64,000 nucleotides of DNA. Source: Nocardia aurea. Its GTDB lineage: Bacteria; Actinomycetota; Actinomycetes; Mycobacteriales; Mycobacteriaceae. Numbering within the stretch: the first letter of the stretch is position 1; each line of letters opens with the position of its first letter. Under the pieces are notes generated by a model, which was not told where the DNA came from, ran no database searches, and worked only from the letters and a program-made list of their open reading frames with translations. Below, one piece after another: positions 19,302-28,448 of this stretch. The DNA is taken from contig NZ_QCYJ01000172.1 in NCBI RefSeq assembly GCF_003123685.1, positions 186,001-250,000 on the forward strand, written 5' to 3'. Made by a program: the position numbers and the translations under genes.

Positions 19302-20924
19302 ATGCCGGAGTTGGTGCTCGGCCCGGTGTTGCGTCACGTCGACGCGACATCGGCGACCGTCTGGGTGGAAACGAGCGATTCGTGCGACGTGGTGATCCTG
19401 GGGCGAAGCGCCAGGACGTTCCGGGTCGGCGAGCAGCATTTCGCGTTGGTCGTCATCGACGGTCTCGAACCCGACGCGTCGATCCGGTACGAGGTGCGTC
19501 TCGACGGGGCGGTGGTGTGGCCGGAACCCGGGTCGGATTTCCCGCCGAGCCGTATCCGCACGGGGACCGTCGAGACGATCCTGTTCGGCTCGTGCCGGGC
19601 CGCCAAGTCCGCTCCCGGCGCGCTGGAGGCCGACCGACTCGGCCCCGACGCGCTGGACGCCTACGCGTTGCGGATGAAGCTGCTGCCCGAGGATCGGTGG
19701 CCCGACGCGCTGGTACTGCTGGGTGACCAGGTCTACGCCGACGAGCCGACGCCGCATATGCGGGAATGGCTCGCGCGGCGACGTGGCGAGGAGGAACCGC
19801 GGGACGAGGTGGTCTCGTTCCGGGAGTACGGCGAGCTCTATCACGAGTCGTGGTCGGATCCGGAGATCCGCTGGCTGATGTCGACGGTGCCGACCTCGAT
19901 GATCTTCGACGACCACGATGTGCGCGACGATTGGAACACCTCGCTGACCTGGCGCGCGCAGATGGCGGAGAAACCGTGGTGGGACAGACGCATTCGCGCC
20001 GGACTCGCCTCGTACTGGGTCTACCAGCATCTCGGCAATTTCGGACCGGCGGAATTGGCTGACGACGAACTGTTCCGCGAGATCAGCGCGGCCGACGGTG
20101 ACGTGCGCGACCTGCTGGAGGATTTCGCCGGGCGGGCCGACAAGGAACTCGACGGCCGTAAACCCACCCGGTGGAGTTACCGACGCGATTTCGGCCGGAT
20201 CCGCCTGCTGGTGATCGATACCCGCAACGGCCGCATCCTCGACGGTCAGCGGCTCATGGTCGGCGCCGAGGAATTCGCCTGGATCGAGGACAACGCCGCG
20301 GGCGATATCGACCACCTGCTGATCGGATCGTCGCTGCCGTGGCTGATGCCTCCTTCCCTGAGCCACTTCCAGTCGCTCAACGAGCGCGCGGCCGGTCTGC
20401 CCGGATGGCGGGGACGGCTCGGGGAGAAGGTCAGGCAGGCGGCCGATCTCGAACACTGGCCCGCGTTCCGCGCGTCGTTCGAACAACTCGCGGATCTGAT
20501 CCACCGGATCGGCACCGCGCCCGGCGCACCGAGCACGATCTGCGTGCTGTCGGGGGATGTGCACCACAGCTACGCCGCGCGCGCCGGCTACCCCGATCCG
20601 ACCGAATCCGATGTGCTGCAACTGGTGTGCTCCCCCGTGCACAACGATCCACCCCGGTACATGCGCCCCGCGTTCGCGCTGTCGTGGGCGAAACCGCTCG
20701 CCTCGGCGTTGCGATGGCTGGCGGACCGGCGCGGGATCTCCCCGGATCCGGTCCGGTGGAACAAGGTGAGCGGGCCGCATTTCGGCAATTCGATCGGCTG
20801 TCTGCACATCACCGGCAGATCCGCGCGCTTCACCCTGGAAACGGTGAGCGAGCGGAAAGGACTGTTCCAGGTGGCCGACGTGGCGTTGCCGTCACCCGGC
20901 ACGGCGCCGCCGAAGGGTCGGTGA
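19302..20924 (+). CDS. PhoD-like metallophosphatase
   Basis: The 540-residue protein starts with a Fibronectin-like N-terminal domain (about 1-90). The PhoD metallophosphatase core follows, with FGSCRAAKS, LVLLGDQVYADEPTPHM, MIFDDHDVRDDW and VLSGDVHHSYAAR supplying the metal-binding Asp, Asn and His residues. PhoD enzymes hydrolyse phosphodiesters and monoesters. No signal peptide or Tat motif is seen, unlike classical exported PhoD, so this variant probably acts in the cytoplasm. The ATG at 19302 was chosen because it starts the conserved domain; the frame remains open upstream into msrB antisense. Confidence 0.88.
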   Translation: MPELVLGPVLRHVDATSATVWVETSDSCDVVILGRSARTFRVGEQHFALVVIDGLEPDASIRYEVRLDGAVVWPEPGSDFPPSRIRTGTVETILFGSCRAAKSAPGALEADRLGPDALDAYALRMKLLPEDRWPDALVLLGDQVYADEPTPHMREWLARRRGEEEPRDEVVSFREYGELYHESWSDPEIRWLMSTVPTSMIFDDHDVRDDWNTSLTWRAQMAEKPWWDRRIRAGLASYWVYQHLGNFGPAELADDELFREISAADGDVRDLLEDFAGRADKELDGRKPTRWSYRRDFGRIRLLVIDTRNGRILDGQRLMVGAEEFAWIEDNAAGDIDHLLIGSSLPWLMPPSLSHFQSLNERAAGLPGWRGRLGEKVRQAADLEHWPAFRASFEQLADLIHRIGTAPGAPSTICVLSGDVHHSYAARAGYPDPTESDVLQLVCSPVHNDPPRYMRPAFALSWAKPLASALRWLADRRGISPDPVRWNKVSGPHFGNSIGCLHITGRSARFTLETVSERKGLFQVADVALPSPGTAPPKGR

Positions 20925-21074
20925 GGGCGCTCAGCGGGTCCGCGCCGGGTTCGGAGGGCTCCTCGGCGACCTCCGACAGCGGAAACGTCACCGGAATGTG
21001 TCATCGAGCGACCTGGAGTTCACCCGACGGTGGTGTATTCGCTGGATACTGGTGTCGGAGGCGCGGGGTGCGAT

Positions 21075-21102
21075 TTGCGTATTTCCCGCGGCCCGCTAGG
21101 GT
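21075..21102 (+). promoter_or_regulatory. Candidate housekeeping promoter of the desaturase gene
   Basis: TTGCGT (21075-21080) and TAGGGT (21097-21102) are separated by 16 bp in the 234-bp gap upstream of the desaturase gene. The expected transcription start near 21109 gives a leader of about 50 nt. This is the only plausible sigma-A pair seen there. Confidence 0.4.
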
Positions 21103-21158
21103 CTGCGCAGGCTCGACGGAGGGACAGTCGCGGCCTGAACCGACAATGACGCATAGGG

Positions 21159-22325
21159 ATGTGCAGGCCACCCGTGGTAATTGACAGCACTGCCGATCGG
21201 GTGACGCCGAGTTCCGGCGCCGGGACGAGCGCGCTGGTCGCGGAGGACCGCGACGACGCGAACGAACAGTCACCGATATCGACCGGGCCGCGGACCAAGG
21301 CGCGTGGCAGCGAATTCTCGGTCCTGCTGCGCCGTGTTCGCGAGGCCGGACTGTTGGATCGGCGTTCGCGGTACTACACCTGGCGCATCGCGCTGACGGC
21401 GCTGGCGTTCGTCGGCGGCTGGACGGCGTTCGTCCTGCTGGGCGATTCGTGGTGGCAACTCGGCGTCGCCGCCTTCCTCGCGGCGGTCTTCGCCCAGCTC
21501 GCGTTCCTCGGACACGACGCGGGCCACAAGCAGATCTTCGCCAACCGCAGAGCCAATTACGTGTTCGGGGCGATCGCGGGGAATCTCGCTATCGGCTTGA
21601 GCATCGGCTGGTGGGTGGCCAATCACAATCGCCACCACGCCCACCCCAATACCGAGGGCGCCGACCCCGATGTGATGGGTGTGCTCGCCTATTCCGGCGA
21701 ACGCGCCCGGACCGACCGCACCTTCCGGCGATTCATCTTCCGATACCAGGCGTGGCTGTTCTTCCCGCTGCTGCTGCTGGAAGCGGGCAGTCTGCACTTC
21801 GCGAGCGTCAGGGCGGTACTGCGCTGGCCGATCCCGAACCGGGTCTGGGAGGGCGTGTTGCTCGCCGCCCATTTCGTGGGATATCTCGCGACGGTCTTCC
21901 TGGTGCTGTCACCGGCGAACGCCCTGGTGTTCATCGCCGTCCAACAGGGGCTTTTCGGCTTCTACATGGGCTGCACCTTCGCCCCGAACCACAAGGGCAT
22001 GGAAGTGCTGCGACCGGGCAATTCCGTGGATTTCCTGCGCAGGCAGGTCCTCACTTCCCGCAATGTCATCGGCGGACCGGTCATCGATACGGCGATGGGC
22101 GGGCTGAACTATCAGATCGAACATCACCTGTTCCCGTCCATGCCGCGCCCCAACCTGCGCCGGGCTCAGCCGATCGTGGAGCAGTTCTGCGCCGAACGCG
22201 ACATCCCCTATCTCCAGACCGGCCTGATCGCCTCCTACGCCCAGGCGCTCGCCGCGCTCGACGCCGCGGGCAGATTCGCGCGACCGGGCGCGGTGGCGAA
22301 CGCCGAAGCCCACGCGGGCGTGTGA
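21159..22325 (+). CDS. Front-end-type acyl-CoA/acyl-lipid fatty acid desaturase
   Basis: The 388-residue membrane di-iron enzyme has three histidine boxes: HDAGH (119-123), HNRHH (156-160) and QIEHH (319-323). Hydrophobic segments flank them. The Q in the last box marks the front-end or linoleoyl-CoA desaturase subgroup. It introduces double bonds into fatty acyl chains using oxygen and electrons from a ferredoxin or reductase partner, which is not encoded next to it. The first about 45 residues are low complexity; GTG codons at 21174 and 21201 are alternative starts. A strong hairpin follows. Confidence 0.9.
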   Translation: MCRPPVVIDSTADRVTPSSGAGTSALVAEDRDDANEQSPISTGPRTKARGSEFSVLLRRVREAGLLDRRSRYYTWRIALTALAFVGGWTAFVLLGDSWWQLGVAAFLAAVFAQLAFLGHDAGHKQIFANRRANYVFGAIAGNLAIGLSIGWWVANHNRHHAHPNTEGADPDVMGVLAYSGERARTDRTFRRFIFRYQAWLFFPLLLLEAGSLHFASVRAVLRWPIPNRVWEGVLLAAHFVGYLATVFLVLSPANALVFIAVQQGLFGFYMGCTFAPNHKGMEVLRPGNSVDFLRRQVLTSRNVIGGPVIDTAMGGLNYQIEHHLFPSMPRPNLRRAQPIVEQFCAERDIPYLQTGLIASYAQALAALDAAGRFARPGAVANAEAHAGV

Positions 22326-22330
22326 TCGAC

Positions 22331-22357
22331 GGTCGCCCGGACCTGTGCCGGGCGACC
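22331..22357. terminator. Bidirectional terminator hairpin
   Basis: A perfect 10-bp stem, GGTCGCCCGG (22331-22340) with CCGGGCGACC (22348-22357), closes a 7-nt loop between the convergent desaturase and small membrane protein genes. It has no T-run. Confidence 0.6.
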
Positions 22358-22377
22358 CGCACGGTCACTCGCGCCGG

Positions 22378-22521
22378 TCAGCTCACCGCCTTCTCGAACA
22401 GCAGGAACGCGGCGATTATCCCGCCCACCACGACCAGCCCGTAGTAGCCCGAGGATCCGACGTAGTCGAGTGTCGACGCGGCGACGACGATCGCGATGAT
22501 CAGGAATACGAAACGCTTCAC
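22378..22521 (-). CDS. Small membrane protein, 47 aa
   Basis: The short ORF starts at GTG 22521 with a GGAGCAGG ribosome site. It encodes two hydrophobic helices (about 4-17 and 28-42) separated by a short Asp/Tyr/Gly turn. The function is unknown. It lies downstream of the broken SUKH-like gene on the same strand. Good ribosome spacing and a clean two-helix pattern support it as a real gene. Confidence 0.6.
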   Translation of the reverse strand: MKRFVFLIIAIVVAASTLDYVGSSGYYGLVVVGGIIAAFLLFEKAVS

Positions 22522-22571
22522 GGCCTGCTCCCACCCTCGAAGTGTTCTCAGGATACGAGATCCGGCCGCGC

Positions 22572-23204
22572 TCAGGCGAATTGCTCCCTGGGGAACATGG
22601 TGTGGAGCAGTCCGAGTTCCGGCACCAGGGCGCCGTCCTGGCCGAGCGCGAGGAAATCCGCTTCCACCTCGGCGCGCTCGAGTTTCCCGGCACGGACGGC
22701 GTGGTAGCGGACCGTGTGCCACAGGAAGACGTCGAGATCGTCGAAACGCGTATTGCCTTCCAGCACTTCCTCTTCGTGGAATCAGACGGCGATCTGACCG
22801 TTGGTCAGCACGGCGTACAGGTTGCCGCCGCCGTCCGCGCCGATCGAGTAGATGTCGTCGTCGGTGAGCTCGGTCTCGTAGTCGCTGTCGCGAATTCCGC
22901 AGTCGTTGCCCGCGAAGTCGAAACCGTAACTCCAGTCGTGGATGTCGAGAACCTGCGGCATGCCGCCCGAACGCACGAGACGATCCAGCGCCCCGAGCGC
23001 CGTCGCGTGTTCGGCGGCCAGCCGCCGCCGGAAATCGGTGATCGGGCGGGTGTCCTCGGGGATCTCGACCGGCGGCCGGTCGGGGAACCATCGGGTCAGA
23101 TCGGCTTCGAGATCGCGCTCGGCATAGCCGACCAGGGCGTCACGGGAAATTGGCACCCATGGATGGTAAACGCGGACACCGACATTCGGCCGACCGCTGG
23201 GCAA
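22572..23204 (-). pseudogene. SMI1/KNR4 (SUKH)-like gene interrupted by an in-frame TGA
   Basis: Two ORFs in the same frame (23204-22782 and onward to 22572) together make one domain of about 210 codons, separated only by a TGA at 22784-22782. The product would read GQIAV-stop-FHEEEVLEGNTRF, and a Trp (TGG) at the stop would restore a SUKH-like C-terminus (DDLDVFLWHTVR). The start is uncertain: TTG 23204 or GTG 23156. SUKH proteins bind partner proteins and often act as toxin immunity proteins. A sequencing error, a true pseudogene, or read-through are all possible. No toxin gene is near. Confidence 0.6.
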
Positions 23205-23240
23205 CCGGGATGAGCGCGGATCTGCCCCGGCATGGTCGTC

Positions 23241-24185
23241 TCAGGTGTAGTCCCAGTACTGGAGCCACTTGACCGACGCGAAGAGCAGCAGAGTCAGCGC
23301 GTAGACCGCGGCGACGACCGCCGCGCCGAGCGCGCCGACCCGCTTGCCCGCACCGTCGACCGGGTCCAGCCAGCGACGGAAGCACACGGCGACCGCGGGC
23401 GACAGGATCCAGCTCATCAGGGCGACGCTGACGATCTGGCTCAGCCACATGGCAAGCCAGGGCGGTGCGCCCGCCGCGTCGAGGATCGGCCCGAGGAATC
23501 GGGACAGCGTCATGACCGTCGGATAGAGCACGAGCAGCACGAGCATGGCGATCTTCCACGTGGGGGTCACGCGGGTTTGCCCGTCGACGGTGCGCAGGGT
23601 CGATCCGAACGGCGTGGTGTGCGCGACCACCGAGAAATCCTCGGCGAGTTCCGAGCGCAGGGCGGGCAGCGCGGCGGCGCGCTGTTCCGAACGCATCCAC
23701 GCCGACAGGTGTTCGGGCGTCCGGAACCGCAGCACCGAACACCAGCGACCCGCGCCGCCGGCGTGGAAGAGGGCGGCGCCGTCGAATCCGGGGAAAGTGG
23801 CGCTCAACGTCACCAGTCGCGCTTCGGTCGCCACGAAATCGGATTCCTTGCCCGGCGACACCGTGTGCTGGAACACGCCGACGCCCGGTGGCGGCAATTG
23901 CCCGTCGACGATGATCAGGTCGGTGCTGCGACGGTGGAATCCGAGCGATTCCCCCTCGGCCAGCACCGCGGCCCGGCGCGGCGAATCCAGGAATTCGTCG
24001 GCCGCCCGCGCGGTGCGGAAGGTGACGCTCAATCCCGGTTCCAACGGCGGCTCGGCGTCCGCCGCACGGCACGCCTCCACGAATCCGTCGGCGGCTGCGG
24101 CGATTTCGGCCAGCCGCGCCAGCCAGGTACGGAACGCCGTCGCGTCGGCCGGGCGGTGGAATACGGTGACCGCGGTCGCGTTCAT
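23241..24185 (-). CDS. Membrane protein with two antibiotic-biosynthesis-monooxygenase (ABM) domains
   Basis: The 314-residue protein has two ferredoxin-like ABM domains (about 1-100 and 100-200; VFHRPADATAFRTWLARL and FQHTVSPGKESDFVATEARL), then three or four transmembrane helices from about 213 to 310. This combination is a conserved family of unknown substrate (COG3224-like). Single ABM domains often bind heme or oxidise quinone-type compounds without a cofactor, but no catalytic residues can be assigned here. It begins 9 nt after the guanine deaminase stop and is probably co-transcribed with it. Confidence 0.8.
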   Translation of the reverse strand: MNATAVTVFHRPADATAFRTWLARLAEIAAAADGFVEACRAADAEPPLEPGLSVTFRTARAADEFLDSPRRAAVLAEGESLGFHRRSTDLIIVDGQLPPPGVGVFQHTVSPGKESDFVATEARLVTLSATFPGFDGAALFHAGGAGRWCSVLRFRTPEHLSAWMRSEQRAAALPALRSELAEDFSVVAHTTPFGSTLRTVDGQTRVTPTWKIAMLVLLVLYPTVMTLSRFLGPILDAAGAPPWLAMWLSQIVSVALMSWILSPAVAVCFRRWLDPVDGAGKRVGALGAAVVAAVYALTLLLFASVKWLQYWDYT

Positions 24186-24194
24186 CGGCGCACG

Positions 24195-25598
24195 CTAGTC
24201 GTCGTCGATCCGACGACCCTGCACGTAGACCCGGGCGATCGCGGTCTCGTCCATCCCCATGAGCAGGGTGAACAGGGTCTGGTCCCGGGCCAGGACCGGA
24301 TCGTCGGCCCGGACACCGTGTGTCAGCCTGCCCGCGAGCGCCGGGGTTCCCGCCGGATCGACGACCAGGAAATCCGCTTCCTTGCCGATATCGAAATTGC
24401 CGAACCGGTTCTCCATGTCCAGGGCGCGTGCCCCGGCCAGCGTTCCGGTGAACAACATCTGCGCCGGATGCATCGATATCGCGTCCGCGCCGGGTTCGGA
24501 GATGTGGACCTTGAACGCCGCCGACAGCACCCGGGGAATCGACCATTCGTCGCCACCGCCGAAATCGGTGCCGACGGCCACGTTCACGCCCGCGGCGATC
24601 GTCCGCTTCCACGGCATCGTCCCCGAACCCAGGAATTGCTGCGAGACCGGACAGTGCGCGATCGAACTGCCGGTGGCGGCCAGCCGCGCGAGTTCGCTGT
24701 CCTGACAGTGCACCGAATGCGCGAAGATGCTGCGCCGTCCCAGCATGCTCCGTCCGCCCACCGCCGACCCGGGCAGGAATCTCCCGTCGTAGGTGTCGAG
24801 ATAGGAATCGACCCCGTAGACCGTCTTGGTGGTGTCGACCTCGCCGGTGCCCGGCCGATTGTTCTCGTTGAGATGGGTGTGGAAGTACACGCCGCGCTCG
24901 CGGACCGACTCGTACAGTTCTCCGAGTTCGAACAGCGTCTGCCTGGTCACCGAGAGCGAGAATCGGGGGATCACCGCGACGTGCAGCAGCGCGGTGTCGA
25001 CGTCACCGGTATCGGCGCCGTGCCAGGCGTCGATTTCCGCGCGCGTCAGCCGGACCACGTCCTGTTCGTCGATCAGCAGCGGGGCCACCGATTCGCCGCC
25101 GGTGGTCTGGATGCCGCGGCCGCTGACCACGCGCAGACCTCGGCGATGCGTTTCGGCGAACAGCGCGTCCTGGGCGTGCCGGAAAGCCGAGCCGAATACC
25201 ATCGCGGCCGTTGTGCCCGCCGCGATGCGCCGTGCACAGAATTCGGCGGCGGCGATCCGCGCGTATTCGGGATCGGCGAATCGGGATTCGGCCGGATAGA
25301 TGCACTGGTCGAGCCATTCGAGCAGTTGACCGCCGCCGTAGGCGTCGCCCGCGAAGGTCTGGGGGAAATGGATGTGGGTGTCGACGAAACCCGGTAACAG
25401 AAATCCGGGACGGTGATCGATGATCTCGTCCCCCCGGAATTCGGCGGGAATGTCGTCACTGTCACCGCAGTAGACGATTCGACCGTCGCCGGCGACGATC
25501 AGCGCGCCATTCGGAAGGGAGACCAGCGCATCCGCCGCGTCCTGGACGGTGGGACGTCCGGCGAGGTGGAATACGTGCCCCAAGTGGACTTGGTTCAC
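24195..25598 (-). CDS. guaD: Guanine deaminase
   Basis: The 467-residue amidohydrolase has THIHFPQ (metal ligands His75 and His77), VYFHTHLNEN (His240, Glu245), AHSVH (His294), HCPVSQQFL and GTDFGGG (Asp345), the pattern of guanine deaminases. It converts guanine to xanthine and ammonia in purine salvage or nitrogen supply. The start is a GTG at 25598, near a -10 at 25615-25610, which implies an almost leaderless message. The longer frame up to 25715 crosses the promoter and was not used. Related chlorohydrolases share the fold, but the motifs favour GuaD. Confidence 0.88.
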   Translation of the reverse strand: MNQVHLGHVFHLAGRPTVQDAADALVSLPNGALIVAGDGRIVYCGDSDDIPAEFRGDEIIDHRPGFLLPGFVDTHIHFPQTFAGDAYGGGQLLEWLDQCIYPAESRFADPEYARIAAAEFCARRIAAGTTAAMVFGSAFRHAQDALFAETHRRGLRVVSGRGIQTTGGESVAPLLIDEQDVVRLTRAEIDAWHGADTGDVDTALLHVAVIPRFSLSVTRQTLFELGELYESVRERGVYFHTHLNENNRPGTGEVDTTKTVYGVDSYLDTYDGRFLPGSAVGGRSMLGRRSIFAHSVHCQDSELARLAATGSSIAHCPVSQQFLGSGTMPWKRTIAAGVNVAVGTDFGGGDEWSIPRVLSAAFKVHISEPGADAISMHPAQMLFTGTLAGARALDMENRFGNFDIGKEADFLVVDPAGTPALAGRLTHGVRADDPVLARDQTLFTLLMGMDETAIARVYVQGRRIDDD

Positions 25599-25609
25599 GT
25601 AGCGAGCAC

Positions 25610-25615
25610 AGCATA
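25610..25615 (-). promoter_or_regulatory. -10 element of guaD
   Basis: TATGCT on the minus strand ends 11 nt before the GTG at 25598, so the mRNA leader would be about 5 nt. A 6-bp hairpin (25641-25656) lies just upstream and could belong to the end of the hdeD transcript. Confidence 0.4.
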
Positions 25616-25743
25616 TTTGCCAACCATTAGCCAGCGAATCGCCGACAACTGTCGGCAGCTGTACGGCGAAGCTTTCGACCGGGTGCGCGCAAACGGTCCG
25701 GCCGATATCGATCACCGGCCGGAGCGCCCGCTACGACCGGCGA

Positions 25744-26322
25744 TCAGACACCGGCCGGAATACCCTTCGCGTCCTTCCTGATGCCGAAGGACGTGATCAC
25801 CTCCATGACGCCGAGCACGATCAGCCAGATGCCCGCGACGAGCACCAGCGTCGTCGTCGAGGTGATCGGCCATACGATCAGCACCACGCCGGCGATCGCC
25901 GTGAGGATGCCGAAGAAGATCTGCCACCCGCGACCCGGCACCGGCTCCGAGATCGCGCCCATCAGGATCGCGATGCCACGGAACAGCCAGCCGATGCCGA
26001 TCCACAGGCCGAGCAGCATGATCGAGGCGAGTTCGTCTCGGAAGCAGAAGATCCCGACGATGATGCACAGCACGCCGGTGACGAACAGCAGCACCCGCAT
26101 GCCCCCGCTCACGCTGGTGCCGAACGCCGCGACCAGTTGCAGGACGCCGGTCACGACCAGATAGATACCGAAGAGAATGCCGGCGACCACCAGGGTGGGG
26201 CCGGGCCACACCAACATCATGATGCCGAGGATCACCGACAGGACGCCGATGACCAGAACCGATTGCCAGGCACTCTTCGCCAGCGACGCGAGAGGGCCCT
26301 CCAGCACGCTATTTGTGGTCAT
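25744..26322 (-). CDS. HdeD-family (DUF308) membrane protein
   Basis: The 192-residue protein has six closely spaced transmembrane helices with the repeated LGIMMLVWPGPTLVVAGILFG / IAGVVLIVWP pattern of HdeD proteins. In enterobacteria HdeD contributes to acid resistance at high cell density; in actinomycetes the role is unknown. It is a separate transcription unit upstream of guaD. Confidence 0.88.
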   Translation of the reverse strand: MTTNSVLEGPLASLAKSAWQSVLVIGVLSVILGIMMLVWPGPTLVVAGILFGIYLVVTGVLQLVAAFGTSVSGGMRVLLFVTGVLCIIVGIFCFRDELASIMLLGLWIGIGWLFRGIAILMGAISEPVPGRGWQIFFGILTAIAGVVLIVWPITSTTTLVLVAGIWLIVLGVMEVITSFGIRKDAKGIPAGV

Positions 26323-26410
26323 GACCCCGATGCTATGCCTCGGAGCAAAAGTTATCTGACGATTTGCTGATGAACTCGCCGAGTGGTGTCTCCCACTCTG
26401 ACCGGCCCGA

Positions 26411-26824
26411 CTACGCGGATTCCGCCGAGATGTTGACCATCCAGGAGATTCCGAAACGGTCGAGACACATGCCGAATTCGTCGCCCCACATCTGTTTCTC
26501 CAGCGGCACCGCGACGGTGCCCCCGGATATCAATTTCTCCCAGTAGCCGCGCAATTCGGCGGCGTCGTCGCCGCTGAGGCTGACCGAAATACTGCTGCCC
26601 GGCGTGTACTCCATGCCGGGCGGAGTGTCGGCCGCCATCAACGTGAATCCGCCGGGGGTTTCGAGCATGCCGTGCATGACCAGATCGGCGCCCTCCGCCT
26701 CCTTGTCACCGAAATCGCCGAACGTGTTGACGGTCAGCGTGCCGCCGAACACATCGCGATAGAACTCGAGCGCCGCGCGCGCGGTCTCGCCGAAAGAGAT
26801 GTACGGATTGAGCCTGGAGACCAT
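26411..26824 (-). CDS. PhnB-like VOC (glyoxalase/DUF1338-type) protein
   Basis: The 137-residue protein has the PhnB-like VOC fold: NPYISFGETARAALEFYRDVFGG at the N-terminus, a middle repeat, and EKQMWGDEFGMCLDRFGISWMVN at the end. The metal-site residues seen in true glyoxalase I are not complete, and PhnB-like proteins have no proven reaction. It is a small soluble protein in its own transcription unit, divergent from the GT9 gene. Confidence 0.85.
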   Translation of the reverse strand: MVSRLNPYISFGETARAALEFYRDVFGGTLTVNTFGDFGDKEAEGADLVMHGMLETPGGFTLMAADTPPGMEYTPGSSISVSLSGDDAAELRGYWEKLISGGTVAVPLEKQMWGDEFGMCLDRFGISWMVNISAESA

Positions 26825-27025
26825 GGAATGCTCCTTCAGCTGTAGGTGCCGTCACCTGCGAGATTACCGCCGCGCGGACCCCGCGCGATCGATGACGCCC
26901 CGCCACGTCCGACGTTTACCGGATCCGCGCCGGGGGAAGTAATCACTCGTGACTCTCGTCGTATGCACCGACCGGGTGCGACGGGGCGCGGCGGTCGACG
27001 GGTTTCGGGTGGCTAGGAGTAGAGG

Positions 27026-28006
27026 GTGGCGGTAGTACTCGTGCTGCAGGCACGCGGGCTGGGTGAGTTGCTCACCGCGGTCCCGGCGCTTCGTGCGCTG
27101 CGACGGGCCCAGCCGCGCGACCACATCGTGCTCGCCGCGCCGCAGCGCCTCAAGCCGATCATCGACCTCATCGCGTCCGTGGACACCCTGGTGCCCACTT
27201 CGGAGCCCGCCGCGTTGCGCTGGGAGGGCCCGCCGCCCGAACTGGCGATCAATCTGCACGGTCCCGACGCCGAGAGCATCGCCGCGCTGAGCAGAACCGA
27301 GGCCAAGCGCATCCTGAGTTACCGCGATCCGGCGTTCCCCGATCTCGCGGGCCCGGTGTGGCACACCGACACCCACGAGGTGGAACGCTGGTGCCGCCTG
27401 CTCGAATCCGGCGGTATCGGCGCGGACCGGCGCAATCTCGGTCTGCTGCCGCCGGTGTCCACGATCAGTCATCGCGACTGCGTCGTCGTCCACGTCGGGG
27501 CGAGCGCGCCCGCGCGCCGCTGGCCCGCCGAGCGGTTCGCCGCCGTGGTGCGTCACCTGCTCGTCCTCGGCCGAGATGTGGTGCTCACCGGTGACGAATC
27601 CGAACGCGACCTGGCGTTGAGTATCGCCGCGCGCGCCGGACTGCCGGTCGGGCGGGTTCTCGCGGGTGAGCAGAATCTGATCGAAGTGTCCGCCACCGTC
27701 GCCGAGGCGGCGCTGGTCATCTCCGGTGATACCGGTGTCTCTCGTCTGGCCGTCGCGTTCGGCACCAGGACGGTACTGCTGTTCGGCCCGACCCCGCCGC
27801 ACTGGAACGGTCCGCCGCAGCATCTGCTCGCCAGGCACGCGGTGTTGTGGGCGGGACAGCTCGGTGACCCGGACGCCCAGACACCCGACGCCGGACTGTT
27901 GCGCATCGGTGTCGACGAGGTCGTGGACGCGGCCGACAAACAACTCGCGCGGCAGACCGGCCCGGGGACGGAATCCGGGCGCGCCCCGTATCGCCGCGTC
28001 GGCTGA
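27026..28006 (+). CDS. Glycosyltransferase family 9 (heptosyltransferase-like)
   Basis: The 326-residue protein has the two-Rossmann GT-B layout of GT9: LQARGLGELLTAVPALRAL at the N-terminus and VVHVGASAPARRWPAERFAAV, ISGDTGVSRLAVAFGTRTVLLFGPT in the C-terminal nucleotide-sugar domain. In Gram-negatives the family transfers ADP-heptose to lipopolysaccharide; actinomycetes lack that acceptor, so the donor and acceptor are unknown, possibly a cell-envelope glycan. The GTG at 27026 is supported by AGGAG. It is convergent with the ArsR gene. Confidence 0.87.
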   Translation: MAVVLVLQARGLGELLTAVPALRALRRAQPRDHIVLAAPQRLKPIIDLIASVDTLVPTSEPAALRWEGPPPELAINLHGPDAESIAALSRTEAKRILSYRDPAFPDLAGPVWHTDTHEVERWCRLLESGGIGADRRNLGLLPPVSTISHRDCVVVHVGASAPARRWPAERFAAVVRHLLVLGRDVVLTGDESERDLALSIAARAGLPVGRVLAGEQNLIEVSATVAEAALVISGDTGVSRLAVAFGTRTVLLFGPTPPHWNGPPQHLLARHAVLWAGQLGDPDAQTPDAGLLRIGVDEVVDAADKQLARQTGPGTESGRAPYRRVG

Positions 28007-28025
28007 CCGGTCGGGCCTCGGCCGT

Positions 28026-28361
28026 TCAGCCGTCGGCCCCGGGCTCCGCGCCGATCCGCGCTTCGCTGAGTGCCGCGGCGTAGGCGGCGAGGGCGCTCGG
28101 CCAGAACTGTTCGAGATAGTCGCGGGCGTCGCCGAGGCCGCGCGGGTCGAGCGAGTAGAGGCGGCGGGTGCCGTCGGCACGCACCATGACCAGGCGGGCA
28201 TCGCGCAGCACCCGCAGATGCTGAGAGATCGCGGAGCTGGTGACGCCGATGGCCGCGGCCAGCTCGCCGACCGACCGGGGTGACGGGGGCAGCGCCTCGA
28301 AGATCGCGCGCCGGGTGGGGTCGGCGAGGGCTTGCAGCGCGCGCACTCCATTAGTCGGCAC
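28026..28361 (-). CDS. ArsR-family winged-helix regulator
   Basis: The 111-residue regulator has an ArsR winged helix (ALADPTRRAIFEAL, then VGELAAAIGVTSSAISQHLRVLRDARLV). No cysteine is present, so the metal-sensing ELCVCDL site is absent and it probably responds to something other than metal. This subtype often controls a neighbouring START-domain (AHSA1) gene, but none is adjacent. It diverges from the M23 peptidase gene across 183 bp. Confidence 0.9.
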   Translation of the reverse strand: MPTNGVRALQALADPTRRAIFEALPPSPRSVGELAAAIGVTSSAISQHLRVLRDARLVMVRADGTRRLYSLDPRGLGDARDYLEQFWPSALAAYAAALSEARIGAEPGADG

Positions 28362-28448
28362 TTAACGAGTGTGACCAACCGGAAGGTCGCTGGTCAATTC
28401 GCGACAAATCGGCAAACTCCCAGCTCAAGCCACCATCCCGGCATTTCT

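Noticed and set aside
22782..22784. Selenocysteine at the in-frame TGA of the SUKH-like gene
   Set aside because: The position looks like a Trp, no selenocysteine insertion hairpin was seen, and SUKH proteins are not redox enzymes.
25641..25656. Six-bp hairpin between hdeD and guaD as a terminator
   Set aside because: The stem is short and has no T-run, so it was mentioned only as context for the guaD promoter.
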